64,000 nucleotides of DNA from Globisporangium splendens (lineage: Eukaryota > Oomycota > Peronosporomycetes > Pythiales > Pythiaceae): contig VFIW01000003.1 in the NCBI GenBank assembly GCA_006386115.1, forward strand, positions 1,054,001 through 1,118,000, given 5' to 3'. The notes beneath the pieces are model-generated. The model had not been told where the DNA came from. It made no database searches and worked only from the letters and a program-made list of their open reading frames with translations. Of the stretch, positions 33,016 to 45,329 are shown piece by piece (position 1 is the first letter of the stretch; every line of letters begins with the position of its first letter). Position numbers and translations under genes: made by a program.

Positions 33016-35323
33016 GGACGCGTCGGAGGAATAACAACCGCCTGCCTGTTCGTAATCAACCGCCGCTTCTCGACGCCGAGTAAACAACCGCAATGGATGA
33101 ATAGAAACTGGGACGCTTCACGCACGCGCACAGGCCTCAATAGAGAGAGGAAATGGAGCCGCGTGGGGATGCGGAGACGCCGTTAAGAGACCGATGCAAA
33201 CGCGCGCTTCTGGGTGCCTTGTGTCTTGTGCCTGTATGCTTGTTTGTATGGCGCTCGAAAAGGAAAATGCGGAATGATGAATACTGTGTGTGCGGGCGAC
33301 GACAGCCCTACCCCTTCCTTCCTTCCTTCCTTCTGCAGGCTTTCTGCAGCAGGTGCTGTGCTGTTGCATGTTGGACTTGGGTTCAACGTTTTTTTGTTTT
33401 TGTTTATTTTTCTCAGGCGCTATAGAAATGCACTAAGAGAGTACTTGTATCAAGCATTTTGATGGGCGGAGGAGGCAATATACTGAGATAAAGTATCTTC
33501 GAGACTGGAGAAAGAGAAACTTTCGTTCGTTTAGTTTCAGTAGGCGAGTGGACTGAAGGGATGACCAGGTGGTTGCCGTGTAGAAACGCATATGAACAGC
33601 ATCTGCATGGCTTCGTACCCACACAGACACGATTGACTCATGCGGCTATAACGCCTTGTAAAAGAGATGGCTCGAAGGATACGCTTCATTTGATCCTATC
33701 TTCTGTAAAGGAGCGACGAAAGGTGGGTGCTAAACGGCACACGAGACGGTGCCAACGAAAAAATAACATGATGAAGCGCGACGGCTCATTTCTGTAGAAT
33801 AATTTCGTATCGTAGACTAAAGTGAGACCATATCCTAGCGTTACGTTATGATTTTTGATCAAGAAGATCTCTACAGTTCGTATTTCGGGGGATCAAGGTC
33901 GCCGAAAGCATGCCCGTATGGTCAACATTATTGTTATTGGGGAAGCAGTAATATTACTGCGGGGTACAGGCAATGTGCTGCAACAACACGCGCCATCCAA
34001 GCCAACGATATGCACATACGCCAGCGAGAAGGATCCATTTCTTCTGCTCTGTGAGAAAAAAATACATCGGACGAAATGGAAGGCGGCGTTCAAAGATCGA
34101 CAATTGTCAGGAGGCGTGACCCAGTTTTGCCCTGGGTATTGCGAGAAAAGCGTTACGTTGTAGCAACTCAAGATAAAGAGGTTCAGTGATGCAAGCTATT
34201 GTGGAGACCAAGCGAAAGAGCGTTAGCAACCTTAAGCGGGTTGAACATGGTGCGAATGGAAAGAGTTCAGTCCAGTAAAGGTGGGATGCGCATGCGAAGC
34301 GTCGGAAGCGTCGGACTATCGAGATGTTTGGGAGTTATGCTATTCGAAAGTGTTGGTTCGTCTATAACACTGCCTATTTGGAGACGGAGTTGCGTTTAGA
34401 AATCCGGATTATGCTGCTCGGGAGTTCTACAGTGTCCATTTCTGCGGTTCTGGAGACGATGGCTAAATTGGGGAAATTTTGGTTGGAAGCAAACGGCGCG
34501 AAGCAGATGTCGCAGTGACGCACTTGCAACTCGCACACTGTGCCGTAAATATGGGGTTGTTTATCACGATGCACTGCAATATTTCAAGGCTGAAAGCCAT
34601 TTGCCTGTGAACTGGATCTGTTTCAATAGAAGCCTACTGTTGCAACACACACATGGCTACACTTCTCTTCACTCTCATGATCAGCCATCACGAATCCTTT
34701 CCACTTCATTTTCTTCAACGAGGCCACAGCTTTAACGCTGCGGCTTCTATAGGCAGCGTTTGCACATGTCTCCCATGGACACTTGGATATCTCCAGTCAT
34801 GACCCCCGTCGCAAGTGCTAGTTGTTTATTCATCCGAGTGTAAGCTACAGGGAAATCATTGACGCTGAGCAGCGTGCTACAGAAGAGAGCACAGCAGACT
34901 GTCTTGAAGTGTAACAGGCAGCGATACGATGCGAATTGGCGCGTACGCACTTGTTAAAAGGTGCGTTGCGTTTTTATTTTTGAACTGGGACACATGAAGC
35001 AGTTTGTTGATTGTGCACGTATTGCTACGATTGTGATCGTCAATTCAACTGCTGCCTGCAACAATACGCCGATCACTAGAATACGAAAATAAGACTTTGA
35101 ACCATAAACAATATCTTACCGTATCTCTACCGGTATATTGCAGTTTTGAACGTTAGCCTGTTTGTGCTCTCTTCGGTCACGTCAAAAACCGTCGGAACGT
35201 TCGCCGTGAAAAGCACACAAGAGCTGCACAAGACGGAAACGCGATCCGCAAGCCTCCTGCAGAAACGAATTCGCACGTGATCCGACGGACCTCCTTTCCT
35301 GCATTCCGACGCATCCGTCCACC
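33016..35323. other. Intergenic region between RasGAP-START and acyl-CoA dehydrogenase
   Basis: About 2.3 kb between divergent genes. Open frames are short (under 105 codons) and overlapping. A (TTCC)n microsatellite lies at about 33313-33333. The DNA from 33.8 to 35.2 kb is more AT-rich than the coding regions. I see no RNA gene or mobile element in it. Confidence 0.55.
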
Positions 35324-37368
35324 ATGGTCATGACCTCGCTGCTCCGCAACTCGAAGGCTGTCGCGCGCCCTGTGGCTAGCCGCATACTGCCGCGCGCGGC
35401 GCTCGAGAGCGTGCGCTCGCTGCAAACTGCCGCCGAAGCCGCCGAGAGCGTGTCGTACACGCGCGGTCTCTTTTTGGGCGTCAACAACGCCAAGCGCGCA
35501 TTCCCGTACCCGCAATTGTCGGAAACCGAAAAGGAGACGCTGCAGATGCTCGTGGAGCCTGTGTCCAAGTTTTTCAGCACCGTCGACTCGAGGGCTATCG
35601 ACGAGACGAAGAAGATCCCGGAGCAAGTGATGACCGACTTGAAGGAACTCGGCTTGTTCGGCTTGCAGATCCCAGAAGAGCTCGATGGTCTGGGTCTCTC
35701 CAACACGGGCTACGCGCGTGTGTGTGAAGAGATCACGGATGCCAGTCTTGCCGTGACCGTCATGGCCCACCAGTCCATTGGTCTGAAGGGTATCTTGCTC
35801 AACGGCAACGACGAACAGGTGCGTTGCATTGCGATCTTCCTTTTGCTATTGCTGTGTGTCTAGGTTTGCAGCAACTGACTCACCATGTTCTGAATGCGTG
35901 ACTTTTTAGAAAGCGAAATATCTGCCAAAGCTTGCAACTGGCGAACACATTGCTGCGTTTGCGTTGACGGAACCATCGAGTGGTTCGGACGCCGGTTCGA
36001 TTAAGACCCGCGCGGTGCTCTCGGAGGATGGCAAGCACTTTATCCTGAACGGCGGCAAGATCTGGATCAGTAACGGTGGATGGGCGCAAGTGATGACTGT
36101 CTTCGCTCAGACTGAAGTCAACGGCGTGGACAAGGTCACTGCGTTCATCGTTGACCGTGACTTCGGCGGCATTACGACTGGTCCACCAGAGGACAAGCTG
36201 GGCATCCGTGGGTCGAACACCTGCCAAGTCTTCTTTGACAACACCAAGGTGCCAATCGAAAACGTGCTCGGTGGTGGTCCAGACGGCAAGACCGGCGGTG
36301 CTGCTGGTGTCGGCCAGGGCTTCAAGGTCGCGATGAACATCTTGAACAACGGTCGTTTCGGTCTCGGTGCCTGCGCTGGCGCGTCGCTTCGTCGCGTCAT
36401 CGGCATGGCTGCTGAGCACGCCAACTCGCGCAAGCAATTCGGTGCGTCGCTCTCGAACTTTGGCTTGATCAAGAAGAAGTTCGGCGTCATGGCGCTTGAT
36501 GCGTACGCGATTGAGTCCATGGCATTCATGACGACTGGCATGATCGATCGTGGTGATCCGTCGTGTGAAATCGAAGCCGCGATGTGCAAGGTGTATGGTT
36601 CGGAAGTCGCATTCTCTGGCATCAACGAAAGTATCCAAGTCATGGGCGGTACCGGCTTCATGAAGGACTGGCCATTCGAGCGCTACATGCGTGATTGCCG
36701 CATCTTGTCCATCTTCGAAGGCACGAACGAAATCCTGCGCATGCTCATCGCCTTGAGCGGAATCCGAGTACGTTTGCACTGCGATAGTTATGCGAATATT
36801 GGGCTTTTGGAAACAACTTGCTAACAAATCCCTTTTGTGCATCTTTTAGGCTGCTGGTGATCGCCTCTCTGCTGTCGGCAAGGTCTTGGCCAACCCGTTG
36901 AAGGACCCATCGGGTGCCGCGAAGGAAGTCTCGGACCGTCTCCAGCGCAAGTTCTCGCCAGCCCCGTTGGAAGGTGTGCACCCAAACCTGAAGCCTGCTG
37001 CTGAACTCTTGACGAAGCGCACTGTGGAATTCGGTGAAGCCGTCGAGTTCTTGCTGCGCAAGCACGGCAAGAAGGTCGTGGACGAACAGTTGCAGTTGGA
37101 GCGTATCGCGGACTCTGCGATCGCGCTGTACGCGATGACTGCGACGATTTCGCGCGCGTCGTCATCGCTGAGCAACAACCTCGACTCGGCCGCCCACGAA
37201 CAGAAGCTCACGGAGTTGTACTGCGACAACGCTTCGGACAAGATCCAAAAGCTGCTCAGTGAGCTCAAGAGTGGCGTGAAGCGCGACGACCGCCTCGTGG
37301 CGATCGCGGACGAAGTTCTCCAGGCCGAGAAGTACATCCCAAGCCACGCGACTGGCGTCAGCCTCTAA
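35324..37368 (+). CDS. ACADVL: Very-long-chain-type acyl-CoA dehydrogenase, mitochondrial (623 aa, two introns)
   Basis: Exons 35324-35818, 35910-36767 and 36850-37368 join in phase 0 through GT-AG introns of 91 and 82 nt. The enzyme performs the first, FAD-dependent step of fatty-acid beta-oxidation. The N-terminus ([20 protein letters not shown]) is a basic amphipathic mitochondrial presequence. FAD and substrate motifs are clear: [27 protein letters not shown] and [19 protein letters not shown] supplies the FEGTNE block typical of the family. The additional C-terminal helical domain of about 175 residues places it with the membrane-associated VLCAD/ACAD9 branch, not the shorter soluble acyl-CoA dehydrogenases; human VLCAD is 655 and ACAD9 621 residues. 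ACAD9 is the alternative name. A patatin lipase gene follows on the same strand. Confidence 0.93.
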
Positions 37369-38267
37369 GCATTGCGCTTTCCACGCGTTAGCGGCGTCTT
37401 CGTCTCCATGTATCCATCGTCTGCATGTTGCCAGTTCCAGATCTAACTCTGCCCAGCAACAACATTTATAAGACCCTATAAATTACCGTAGTTTTGTATC
37501 TTAATTCATCACGAAATAAGGCACCTTTGTTTGCTGTGGTTGCTTGGTTAACAGACCTGAAGCAGACGATTTTTTGCACATGCAAGCTTCTCTGACTGTC
37601 ATATGCTCCGATTCACATATTGAGTACTTGAAGTATGCCATCTGCACTTTGTGATTCGAGACGCTCTACCTGTAAACCCCTTCGCGAGTCATAGCGTCCT
37701 TCAAATGAGCCACTGTCTTGCTCGTCTCGATGTCGAAGCAGAACGCACTTGCCTCCGCGCCAACAAGCATGCAGAACAGCGTCTCCATCTTTCCCCAGCA
37801 GCTTCCCTAGCAGGTGTTGTTGTTCTCACTCAATCATGTGCAGCCAATCACATCAGCTCAAAAAAATCGTACTTCTGTGCAAAATGCTGTACCTCTTCAC
37901 AGAGCCATTTTTCAACGGGGATTCCGTCGTGAGTTCGACGGTTGTTAACGTCTTAACGCCCGTCAACGCCCACTTCAAGTCTGTCCCTGCCAATGGGAAC
38001 CGCGTATTTTTAGATAAGATATCACGTTGAAGTTGGTTGTTAACTTCCCATTCAATTTTTTGGTGGTGGGCTCCAAAGTGGCAACTGTTGCAAGTTGAGG
38101 GAGTGCAGTTCAACTCGCCTCCTAGTGTCGTTTCCGCATTCTGGAAAAGAGCGCGCGGTGTGCGGAGCAGCAAGCAAAGCGACAGGAAGCGAAGGGGAAA
38201 CAGCGGAAGAGCGACGTGTGACAGCCGCGTCTTACGGTAGGAAGCGCTACTGTAGAAGAGAAAAGAG
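37369..38267. other. Intergenic region between acyl-CoA dehydrogenase and patatin lipase
   Basis: About 900 bp without a supportable gene; short open frames only. It contains the 3' region of the dehydrogenase gene and the upstream region of the lipase gene. Confidence 0.5.
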
Positions 38268-40718
38268 ATGGGTTCGGTCGCGTCCAAGCTCGCGGGAGGG
38301 CAGCTCACCACGTCGTCGTCAACTTCAACCTCAGTGACCACCTCCTCCTCGGCGCTGCGTGACCTGATTGTGCTCATAAGGCGCTACGGAGGAACGTCGA
38401 TCCATTTGTGGATCCGCTTCTGGATCTATATCACAGGACTCGAGAAGCATGAAGAGCTCATCCACAAGATGATCGCGCAGATAAAGTACCGACGGTACGC
38501 GACCCCAGCGCACAAGTACTCGGTGTACCATGGTGTGCTCATGACGCTTGTTGAGCTGTGGCTGCGCACGATTCGAGTCGTGCTTGTCCCAGATGTGTTT
38601 GCGAGATACCTTTGTGCGACGTTTCTGCTTCATATCTTTTACGAGATGAATTCGCGCTTTCGACGAATGATCGTGCATTCGTGCATGCAGTTGTCGGTGA
38701 AAGGGAGAAAAACTTTGCGGTTGAGGAAGCAACTTGAGAATGCGCGTACGTTCCAGGAGCGCCAAGCGATCGCTGGAGAGCTCGATAAAGTTGAGGGCAA
38801 AGATAAGTGGAGAGAAGATCCGGCGTCGGGTTTGTTTTTGTATGAACGAGTCATGAACAAGACGCAGATGTACAAAGTACGTGGAGCTGAGCGGATCATC
38901 TGTGCTGACGTGTGAATTACTTACTGATGAAGTTTTGGTTTGTGTTAACCTTGGCCATGTGCTAACAGAGGCTACAATTCGAAAACGACGTCATGGGAAC
39001 GATGTTCGCATTGCGAGCAGGGCTGCTGAGAAAGCATTGGGGCATTGGACACCCGCGACTGTACTCTGTCAGCAATGGTAAGTTTATTGCTTTCAAGTTG
39101 GTCGTGTAAATGTTGCCAAGTGCACTAAAATATTGCATTTTGCACACACGCAGTTGGCACCAAGGACATTATTGAAGAATACCTTGACACAATCGTTCAG
39201 TCTATGAACACTGTGCTTCGAGCTACCGGAACAGATGAGGAAAGCAGTGAGGAGCTCTCGATCGACAACAAGCTCGCATTCTTCAGTGAAACCCGTCACG
39301 CGTTTGGTCGCTCAGCACTTTTGCTTTCTGGAGGTGGTGCGCTCGGATTCTATCATTCTGGTGTGATTAAAGCACTCTCAGAACAGAATTTGCTGCCAAA
39401 TGTCATTGCCGGATCTTCGGCAGGCTCGATTGTGGCCGGAATTATTGGTGTGCGAACTGACGACGAGATTGTGGACTTTTATGCGGAAGACCCTGCCGAT
39501 TTCAACTTCCTCGGCTCAAACATCACCACGAAAGACGTCGAAGACTATACGCCGTCCTTCTTGCCGCCCCTCAAGAACGTCCTACCAAAATCTGGGTATG
39601 AAGGTTTGAGAGATACGCTGGTGCTGCTCGGTCGATTTATAGATAAAGGATACGCGTTGGACACGAACATTCTACGTGATGCGCTGCGAAACAACATGGG
39701 CGATTACACATTCCGGGAGGCGTACGACCGAACAGGTCGAATCATCAATATTACGGTGACTCCGCTGAAAACCGACGACTATCCGCACTTGCTGAACTAT
39801 TTGACGGCTCCCAACGTGTTAATGTGGTCGGCATCCCTCGCATCTTGCGCGATTCCGAAGATCTTTCGTCCAGTGGAACTGCTGGCAAAAGACAGCCACG
39901 GAAATATCGTGCCATACTACCGAGAAGGCTTGAAGTGGAGTGATGGAAGCGTCGAGTGTGATCTCCCCATGGAGCGGCTTTCGGAATTGTTCAATGTCAA
40001 TCACTTCATCGTGAGCCAAGTCAACATCCACTACAAGGCAGTCTCCGGATATTCATCATTTGGGAACGGCCAAACAGGGAGTTTGATGAGTTTTCTGAAG
40101 AAACAAATGAAGGCATACATCAAGAATATTGCCGAGTTTGGACTCAACACGAACGTGCTCAAGTTTCTCGACATTGGCCTCATCCCGTTGCTGACGCAAA
40201 AGTATGAAGGGGATATCACGATTTGTCCCACTGACAAGATCTCCCTGGCCAACTTGCTGCGAATAGTGCTTGCGAATCCCACCCCAGAAACCTACCCTGA
40301 GATTGTGAAAGCAGGCGAGCGCGCTTGTTGGCCATATATTGCGCGCATTCGTACGATGTGTCGGATTGAATTTGCTTTGGAGCGTGCAGTTCGCTATTTG
40401 CGAGGAGAACAGGCACTAGAGGATGAAAAGCGCAATGGAAGAAAGACACTCGGTCGTGTTCCGTCGTTCTACACGTCACCTAGCTCGATGAACTTGTCGA
40501 GTCTGGACCAGGTTCCCGCAGCACCTCGAAGCTCATCATCAACAAGCGATGCTAGACCATCTCGACGAAGCAGTTTCGGAAGTGACGATGGAAATGAGTC
40601 AGGCACCAACACGATGCGGCGAAACAAGTCGGTGAACGTCGCAGGTGCAGTCATGACTATGGAAGGCGCTGCAAGCTCTTCTGCTCACTTTGGTCGCTTC
40701 ACGCACATGGATTCGTAG
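38268..40718 (+). CDS. Patatin-domain triacylglycerol lipase/phospholipase (760 aa, two introns)
   Basis: Exons 38268-38876, 38969-39077 and 39154-40718 are joined by GT-AG introns of 92 and 76 nt. The architecture is that of the Tgl3/4/5-SDP1 group: an N-terminal DUF3336-like region (WIRFWIYITGLEKHEELIHK, then a hydrophobic stretch near 95-125) followed by a patatin domain. Catalytic motifs are the oxyanion SGGGALG (about 298-304), GSSAG with nucleophile Ser328, and the DGS with Asp503 that completes the Ser-Asp dyad. It probably hydrolyses storage triacylglycerol at lipid droplets, supplying fatty acids for oxidation. The C-terminal 110 residues are Ser-rich and disordered. It starts at the first ATG of the long frame. 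No breaks are seen. Confidence 0.92.
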
Positions 40719-40812
40719 ACGAGTGCCAGTGTAAAGGTAAACAAGTGTTCTATTCCACATTCCTCGCTGTCTTGTATGGTAGAGCGTAGTTATTACCAGT
40801 CCCACGACTACT

Positions 40813-43692
40813 CTATGAGGTCAACGCCTCAAAGAAATCGGGGGTTGGCTCGGGGGAGCAAAAGATCTCGCGCTGGTAGAAGTCCGGCAAAGTCGAGATT
40901 TTCAGGTACACCTCCCCCAATTGTTCTTGCAGCAGCTCTTTCTCCTCCATTAGCGTGTTGATCTTGTCGACTTCAGCCAGCCGAACGACTTCTGTGACGC
41001 AGTCTTTCAGCAGGTCCTCAACCTCGCGGTCGGTCTCGAGACGCCCCAGCTGGCTTTGGTACCGCTCGAACCGCGCCTGCAGTCGCGCTTTTTCTCGTTC
41101 TGCTTCATTAGCCAAGCTCGACTGGAAGGTCAACGTGTCTTCGAGTTGGGATTCCAGCTCAGCCTTTTGCTCACGCAGGTGGAGGCACTCGGCTGACTTT
41201 TGGTTCTTGATCTTGACCTCTTCCACATAGTCCTGATGCAGTTGTTCGTGCTCCTTGAGCATCAGCTCCAGATCCAGCTGCTTCTGCTGTAGCTCGTGCT
41301 CTCGCTGCTTCAGTTGTTTCTGCAGTCCGTTCTTTTCCGAGGTCTGGTCCGCGACGCGTTTGATCCACTCTTCCTTCTCGTCTTGGTGGGAAATTCGCGC
41401 AGCCTCTAGCTGCTGCGTTAGCTCCTGTTTGGCTTGGCGAGCCTCGTCGACTTGCTGCCGCAGTGCGTCTTCCTTGAGTTCGAGATGCAACCTTGTCTTC
41501 TCGAGTTCCTTCTCCATTTGTGCGTACGCAGCTTGAAGGTCGTCCAGTTCACCTTTCACACTGCGTTTCTTCTCTTCAAGGGTAGAAATGGCGTTCTGCT
41601 GATGCTCGGTCTGACGCTGTAGCTCTGCGATCCGACCATTTTGCATCCGCTCTTTCTCTTCAGCATGCGCTTTGGACTCCAACAGTATCTTGATCTCCAT
41701 CTCCTTTGCCTGCGTGTGCTGTTTCCACTCCAGCTCATGCGTTTGCTTTTCGTGCTGCAAGTCAGCCAACTCGCGCTCCCACTTTGCTTTTGCGGTATTG
41801 TATCCTTGTGAAAGTCTCTCGAGCAGCGTCTGGAAGAATCCGATTGTCTCAGTGCGAAGAAAGTTGTAGAACACGACTTTCTTCGACGGTCCCTCTGCTT
41901 GCTCTTCATAGGCTTTCTCGAGTTCGTCCACAGTAGCTTGAAAAGACAATGAAGATCGTGCATCGTTTCCATTTGCGTTACCCTGCAGATCATGTGACGA
42001 CAGGAAGTATTTGTCCCACAGACCGTTGTCCAAAGGTTGCTGCAGATACTTTCGTCGTAAACCGACGAGTATCTGCTCACACAACGCGGTCGATCGTTTC
42101 TGCAGCAATGCAATGTGCGCCGACTTCTGTTTCTGGATATGCACCTTGAGCTTTTGGAAGCATGCTACACGCGTCGCTCCTTCTACAGACTGATTCTTGA
42201 AGAGGTTCAGTGCTTCCTCCTGTGCATCTTTATGGATTTTTTCAAACTCTGGCTGGGTCAAGACCTTCGTGTCTCCATACGGTACAACACCGTTGCTAAT
42301 AGACTCGTCCGCACCGCCTCCTCCTGGGTTTACTACGGCCATCTTTGCGTCGTAGAGTTCAATTGCATTCAGAAGCGCCGACTGGCACGTGGCTTCGGAT
42401 ACGTATTCCCATGCGGCTCGGATATCTGGCACCGAGCCGCTGTTCATCGTTTCGGTGTAGCATTTGACTAAATGTGCAAGCTTCGCGCCATCCATGACTT
42501 TGCCAAAAAGCTGCTTTGGCGCAACGATCGACAGAATCCGGTCTCGGATCTTCTCCATTTGAACTACAAATTCCGGACGTAGCTCTTCGGCAGACAGCTC
42601 AGCAGCACGTCGCAGCTGCATTTCATCCATGACTGGACGCACCAGTGTGAGGCACTCTCGGCGCGCAAACAATACCTGTATCGACTTGCGAATCTTGTTG
42701 CGCTCTTCATTCCGACGCGAACTGCCTTCACGAAGCTCGAGCGATTTCTCGAGATACTCATTGGGCGACAACGACGTCCCATCTTGTTGCATGTCAAGCA
42801 TAAAGTCGCGCAAAAGCCAGATGAACGGCGGGAAATGCGGCGCAAGCTCTCGTGACTCGGCCATTGCGTCCTTTAGGTCGCTGTCATCATCAAGTTCTGC
42901 ATCACCCATCGACATCTTTTGCGAGTTGCCTGCACTTGGCGGTGGTTCGTGGCCTGTGTCGGCGGCCACACACACGTGCTTTGTAAGCTCCGAGACGAGG
43001 AACAAGCGGTCGATCGCGCCTTCGTCGATCACACCCATCGTGTTGAACACAAATAGCGAGCTTAGCAGCAACCCGAGCGAGAATATCTTTGCGTCGTAGC
43101 TCTCGTCGTTATCTGTCGCCGCGATGCCCTCTGTATCCATGAACAGCACTTTTTCCCCACGTGCATTGCGAATCGACGGCTGTGGATCCCAGAGCCAAAT
43201 GCCTCGCGTACAGGATTCTGTCGTCGGACCCACGCGGAAGCCGTTGGGCGCCGCATTGGCGCCACTTCCGTTTTCGTTTACTGACGATGCGATCCTTTCC
43301 ACTCGCTCTCGTGTGCGCGTCAACTGGTTCAGGAAGAAACTCTTGCCCGTTCTAACTTGAATAAAAGCAACGTGCATATGCAAGGCAACAGACCCAGACG
43401 ACCAGTCAATGCGCGTATGTGCAGATTTTCACAGCATACAATGCAGCGACACGCACCTGTACTGCCCGGCCAAACACACAACTGCGATCGGCTCGTTCAG
43501 ACTCTCCAGCAACCTAGAGACGCACACAATGGATCGCCGCATAATTCAGCACTTTGAGAACTTTATAGCGAACCACATACACACACACAGGCAGCACACG
43601 CACCGTATCCCTTCGTCCGCGACGCGCAGACCCTCGTGTCTGCCGCGGATCAGACACACGGGCGCGCTCATGTTCACTTGCGGATCCTGCAT
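40813..43692 (-). CDS. GBP: Guanylate-binding-protein (GB1/RHD3) family GTPase (894 aa, two introns)
   Basis: Exons on the minus strand: 43692-43604, 43513-43457 and 43351-40813. The 57-nt middle exon is needed to build the P-loop: joining gives AVVCLAGQYRTGKS (P-loop at residues 46-53). Switch II is DTEG at 121-124, and the guanine-specificity RD lies at 230-231 in WLLRDF, as in animal GBPs and atlastin-like large GTPases. A helical middle domain follows, then a coiled coil of about 250 residues (roughly 600-860) rich in Glu, Lys and Gln. There is no C-terminal CaaX box or membrane helix. GBPs are dynamin-superfamily enzymes that oligomerise on membranes; the function in oomycetes is unknown to me. 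The start at 43692 is the first ATG after an upstream in-frame stop. Confidence 0.9.
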
Positions 43693-44029
43693 CTCTGCTG
43701 CTGCAACGTCGCGCGCATTGAGAGCCGGCCCTTGAAGCTGCAAGCGCCTAATTGTGCCCCCTCCGGCAATCAAGTCCCACTCTAACGTGTCCCACACTAA
43801 TTAATCACTGCAATTCAAAGATGAATTGATGGGTGGTGCGCGAAACGTCGCGGAAACAACACAAGAGGCGCCAATATGGGGAAACAAGTCAATTGAACTG
43901 CAAGGAGAGCACTGCAGTTCAAGCCCATCGCCAAGTAAAAGTGCGCTTTGTGTATGTGTACTGGTTTGCCTTATATGGATCCTGTCTGATTGACGCGTGC
44001 GCTCTGTAGCTGCCGTCGTGTTGGCTGCC
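43693..44029. other. Short divergent promoter region between GBP and RSPH9
   Basis: Only 337 bp separate the two start codons, so the regulatory regions must overlap. No clear Inr+FPR element is recognised on either strand. Confidence 0.5.
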
Positions 44030-44920
44030 ATGGAGTTGGAGCAAATGGACGTGGTGAGCCGCTGCGTCGGCCAAGTGCTGACTCCGCAGGAGTGCTCGAA
44101 CCTCGAGATCGGGATGATCAAGCGGCGCGCGACCGAGACGCTGCTCTCCATCCGCTTCTGGGGCCGCATCTCGGGCGAGACGCAGGATTATCTGGTCGCC
44201 GTCGCGATCCTCCCGGCGAAGGAGTACCCCAAGAAAAAGTTCTACTTTTGGTATGTCTTTCGTCGTATACCATGAACGCATTCCCATTTTCCCGGTCCAC
44301 ACTGACATGTGGCGCTTTTTCTATGCATGCACAGCACGAATTTGTCACCAGAGCTACAGCAATTCCCAGAGCTCAATAAGCAAAAGGCGGACACCGCATC
44401 AAAGTTCACGACGCGCCTCAGAGGAGACTCCACCGCGCTGCTGCTCGCTGGCGAAGAGCCGCAAAATGCCGAAGAAGGCGACGTGCCGTTCACGGAACTC
44501 GATCGACTCGCGTACGTGGTGCAGGAGATCGACCACGCGATCTCGGTCGCACCGCTCGAGGCGTACGTCGTGTCCCCGCAGCGCCAAGTGATCGCGAACC
44601 CGTCGTTCCATGGACTCAAGTGGGAGCAGGCGACCCAATTGTACAACTACTTCCACTTCCGAGAACCAGACGTCCCCGAGCGCGCAAAGTCGCTGTTTAG
44701 CTCCGAGGGTCTCGTACGCGCAGGCGATTTCTTCGACCCGTTGATTCAGGACCTGGAAGGATCGTGGGTGATCTCGAAGGACAACACGGGCTACTGCGTG
44801 ACGCTGCGGAACTACATCTACCCAGGTACGTTCGCGTTCCATCAACCCGAGACGTCGAGCCACGGGTATGTGTACTTGGGGGATGGCCGAAAGAACCCAG
44901 ACATCGTGTTTATGATTTGA
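44030..44920 (+). CDS. RSPH9: Radial spoke head protein 9 homologue (268 aa, one intron)
   Basis: Exons 44030-44250 and 44335-44920 are joined across an 84-nt GT-AG intron; the splice creates the Cys-Thr pair seen at the same place in human RSPH9. RSPH9 is a component of the radial spoke head that regulates dynein arms in the 9+2 axoneme. Recognisable blocks are RFWGRISGETQDY, YNYFHFREPD, EGSWVISKD and the C-terminal GYVYLGDGRKNPD. Length matches the family (276 in human). The start ATG at 44030 gives an N-terminus of the expected length; a GTG-led frame extends 33 bases upstream. An open, correctly spliced gene indicates that the organism makes motile flagella, as in zoospores. Confidence 0.93.
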
Positions 44921-45329
44921 GTTTACAAGGCGATCAACGGCTGAGGCACGCAACACAAGTCGGCGTCGATATGGAATAGCATGATGCGCCTCAGGTCGCA
45001 TGCTTCAATTGGAACGTTGATATGTACGATATGCAAGGAACGAATGAAACAGCACAACTTAGCCACACTCTTGACAACACCAGCTTATCTTCCTCTTCCA
45101 TCTCACCAACCCGATCCCAGAGGTGTCTTGGGAAGGACTGAGATTTCTTTGTGCATTTTGTTTCTATTGTGCTTGAGCGCGAATTTGTGCTTCAATGAGA
45201 AACAAAAGGCACAAAAGAATCCCAGTCGATCACAATGCACCTTGGCGCGCGCGCTTGTGCTTCCAGGTGTGCCCTTGTAGGCAGATTCACAGTACACCAT
45301 TCACGATGAAGAACACAAGCCTACACGCT
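44921..45329. other. Convergent 3' spacer between RSPH9 and the Dicer-type helicase
   Basis: 409 bp with no supportable gene. Its short length matters because it excludes a further downstream domain for the helicase gene, which ends at 45330. Confidence 0.55.

Noticed and set aside
33040..33630. Small frames around the (TTCC)n microsatellite
   Set aside because: Low-complexity products on both strands in the 5' region of the RasGAP gene; no supporting feature.
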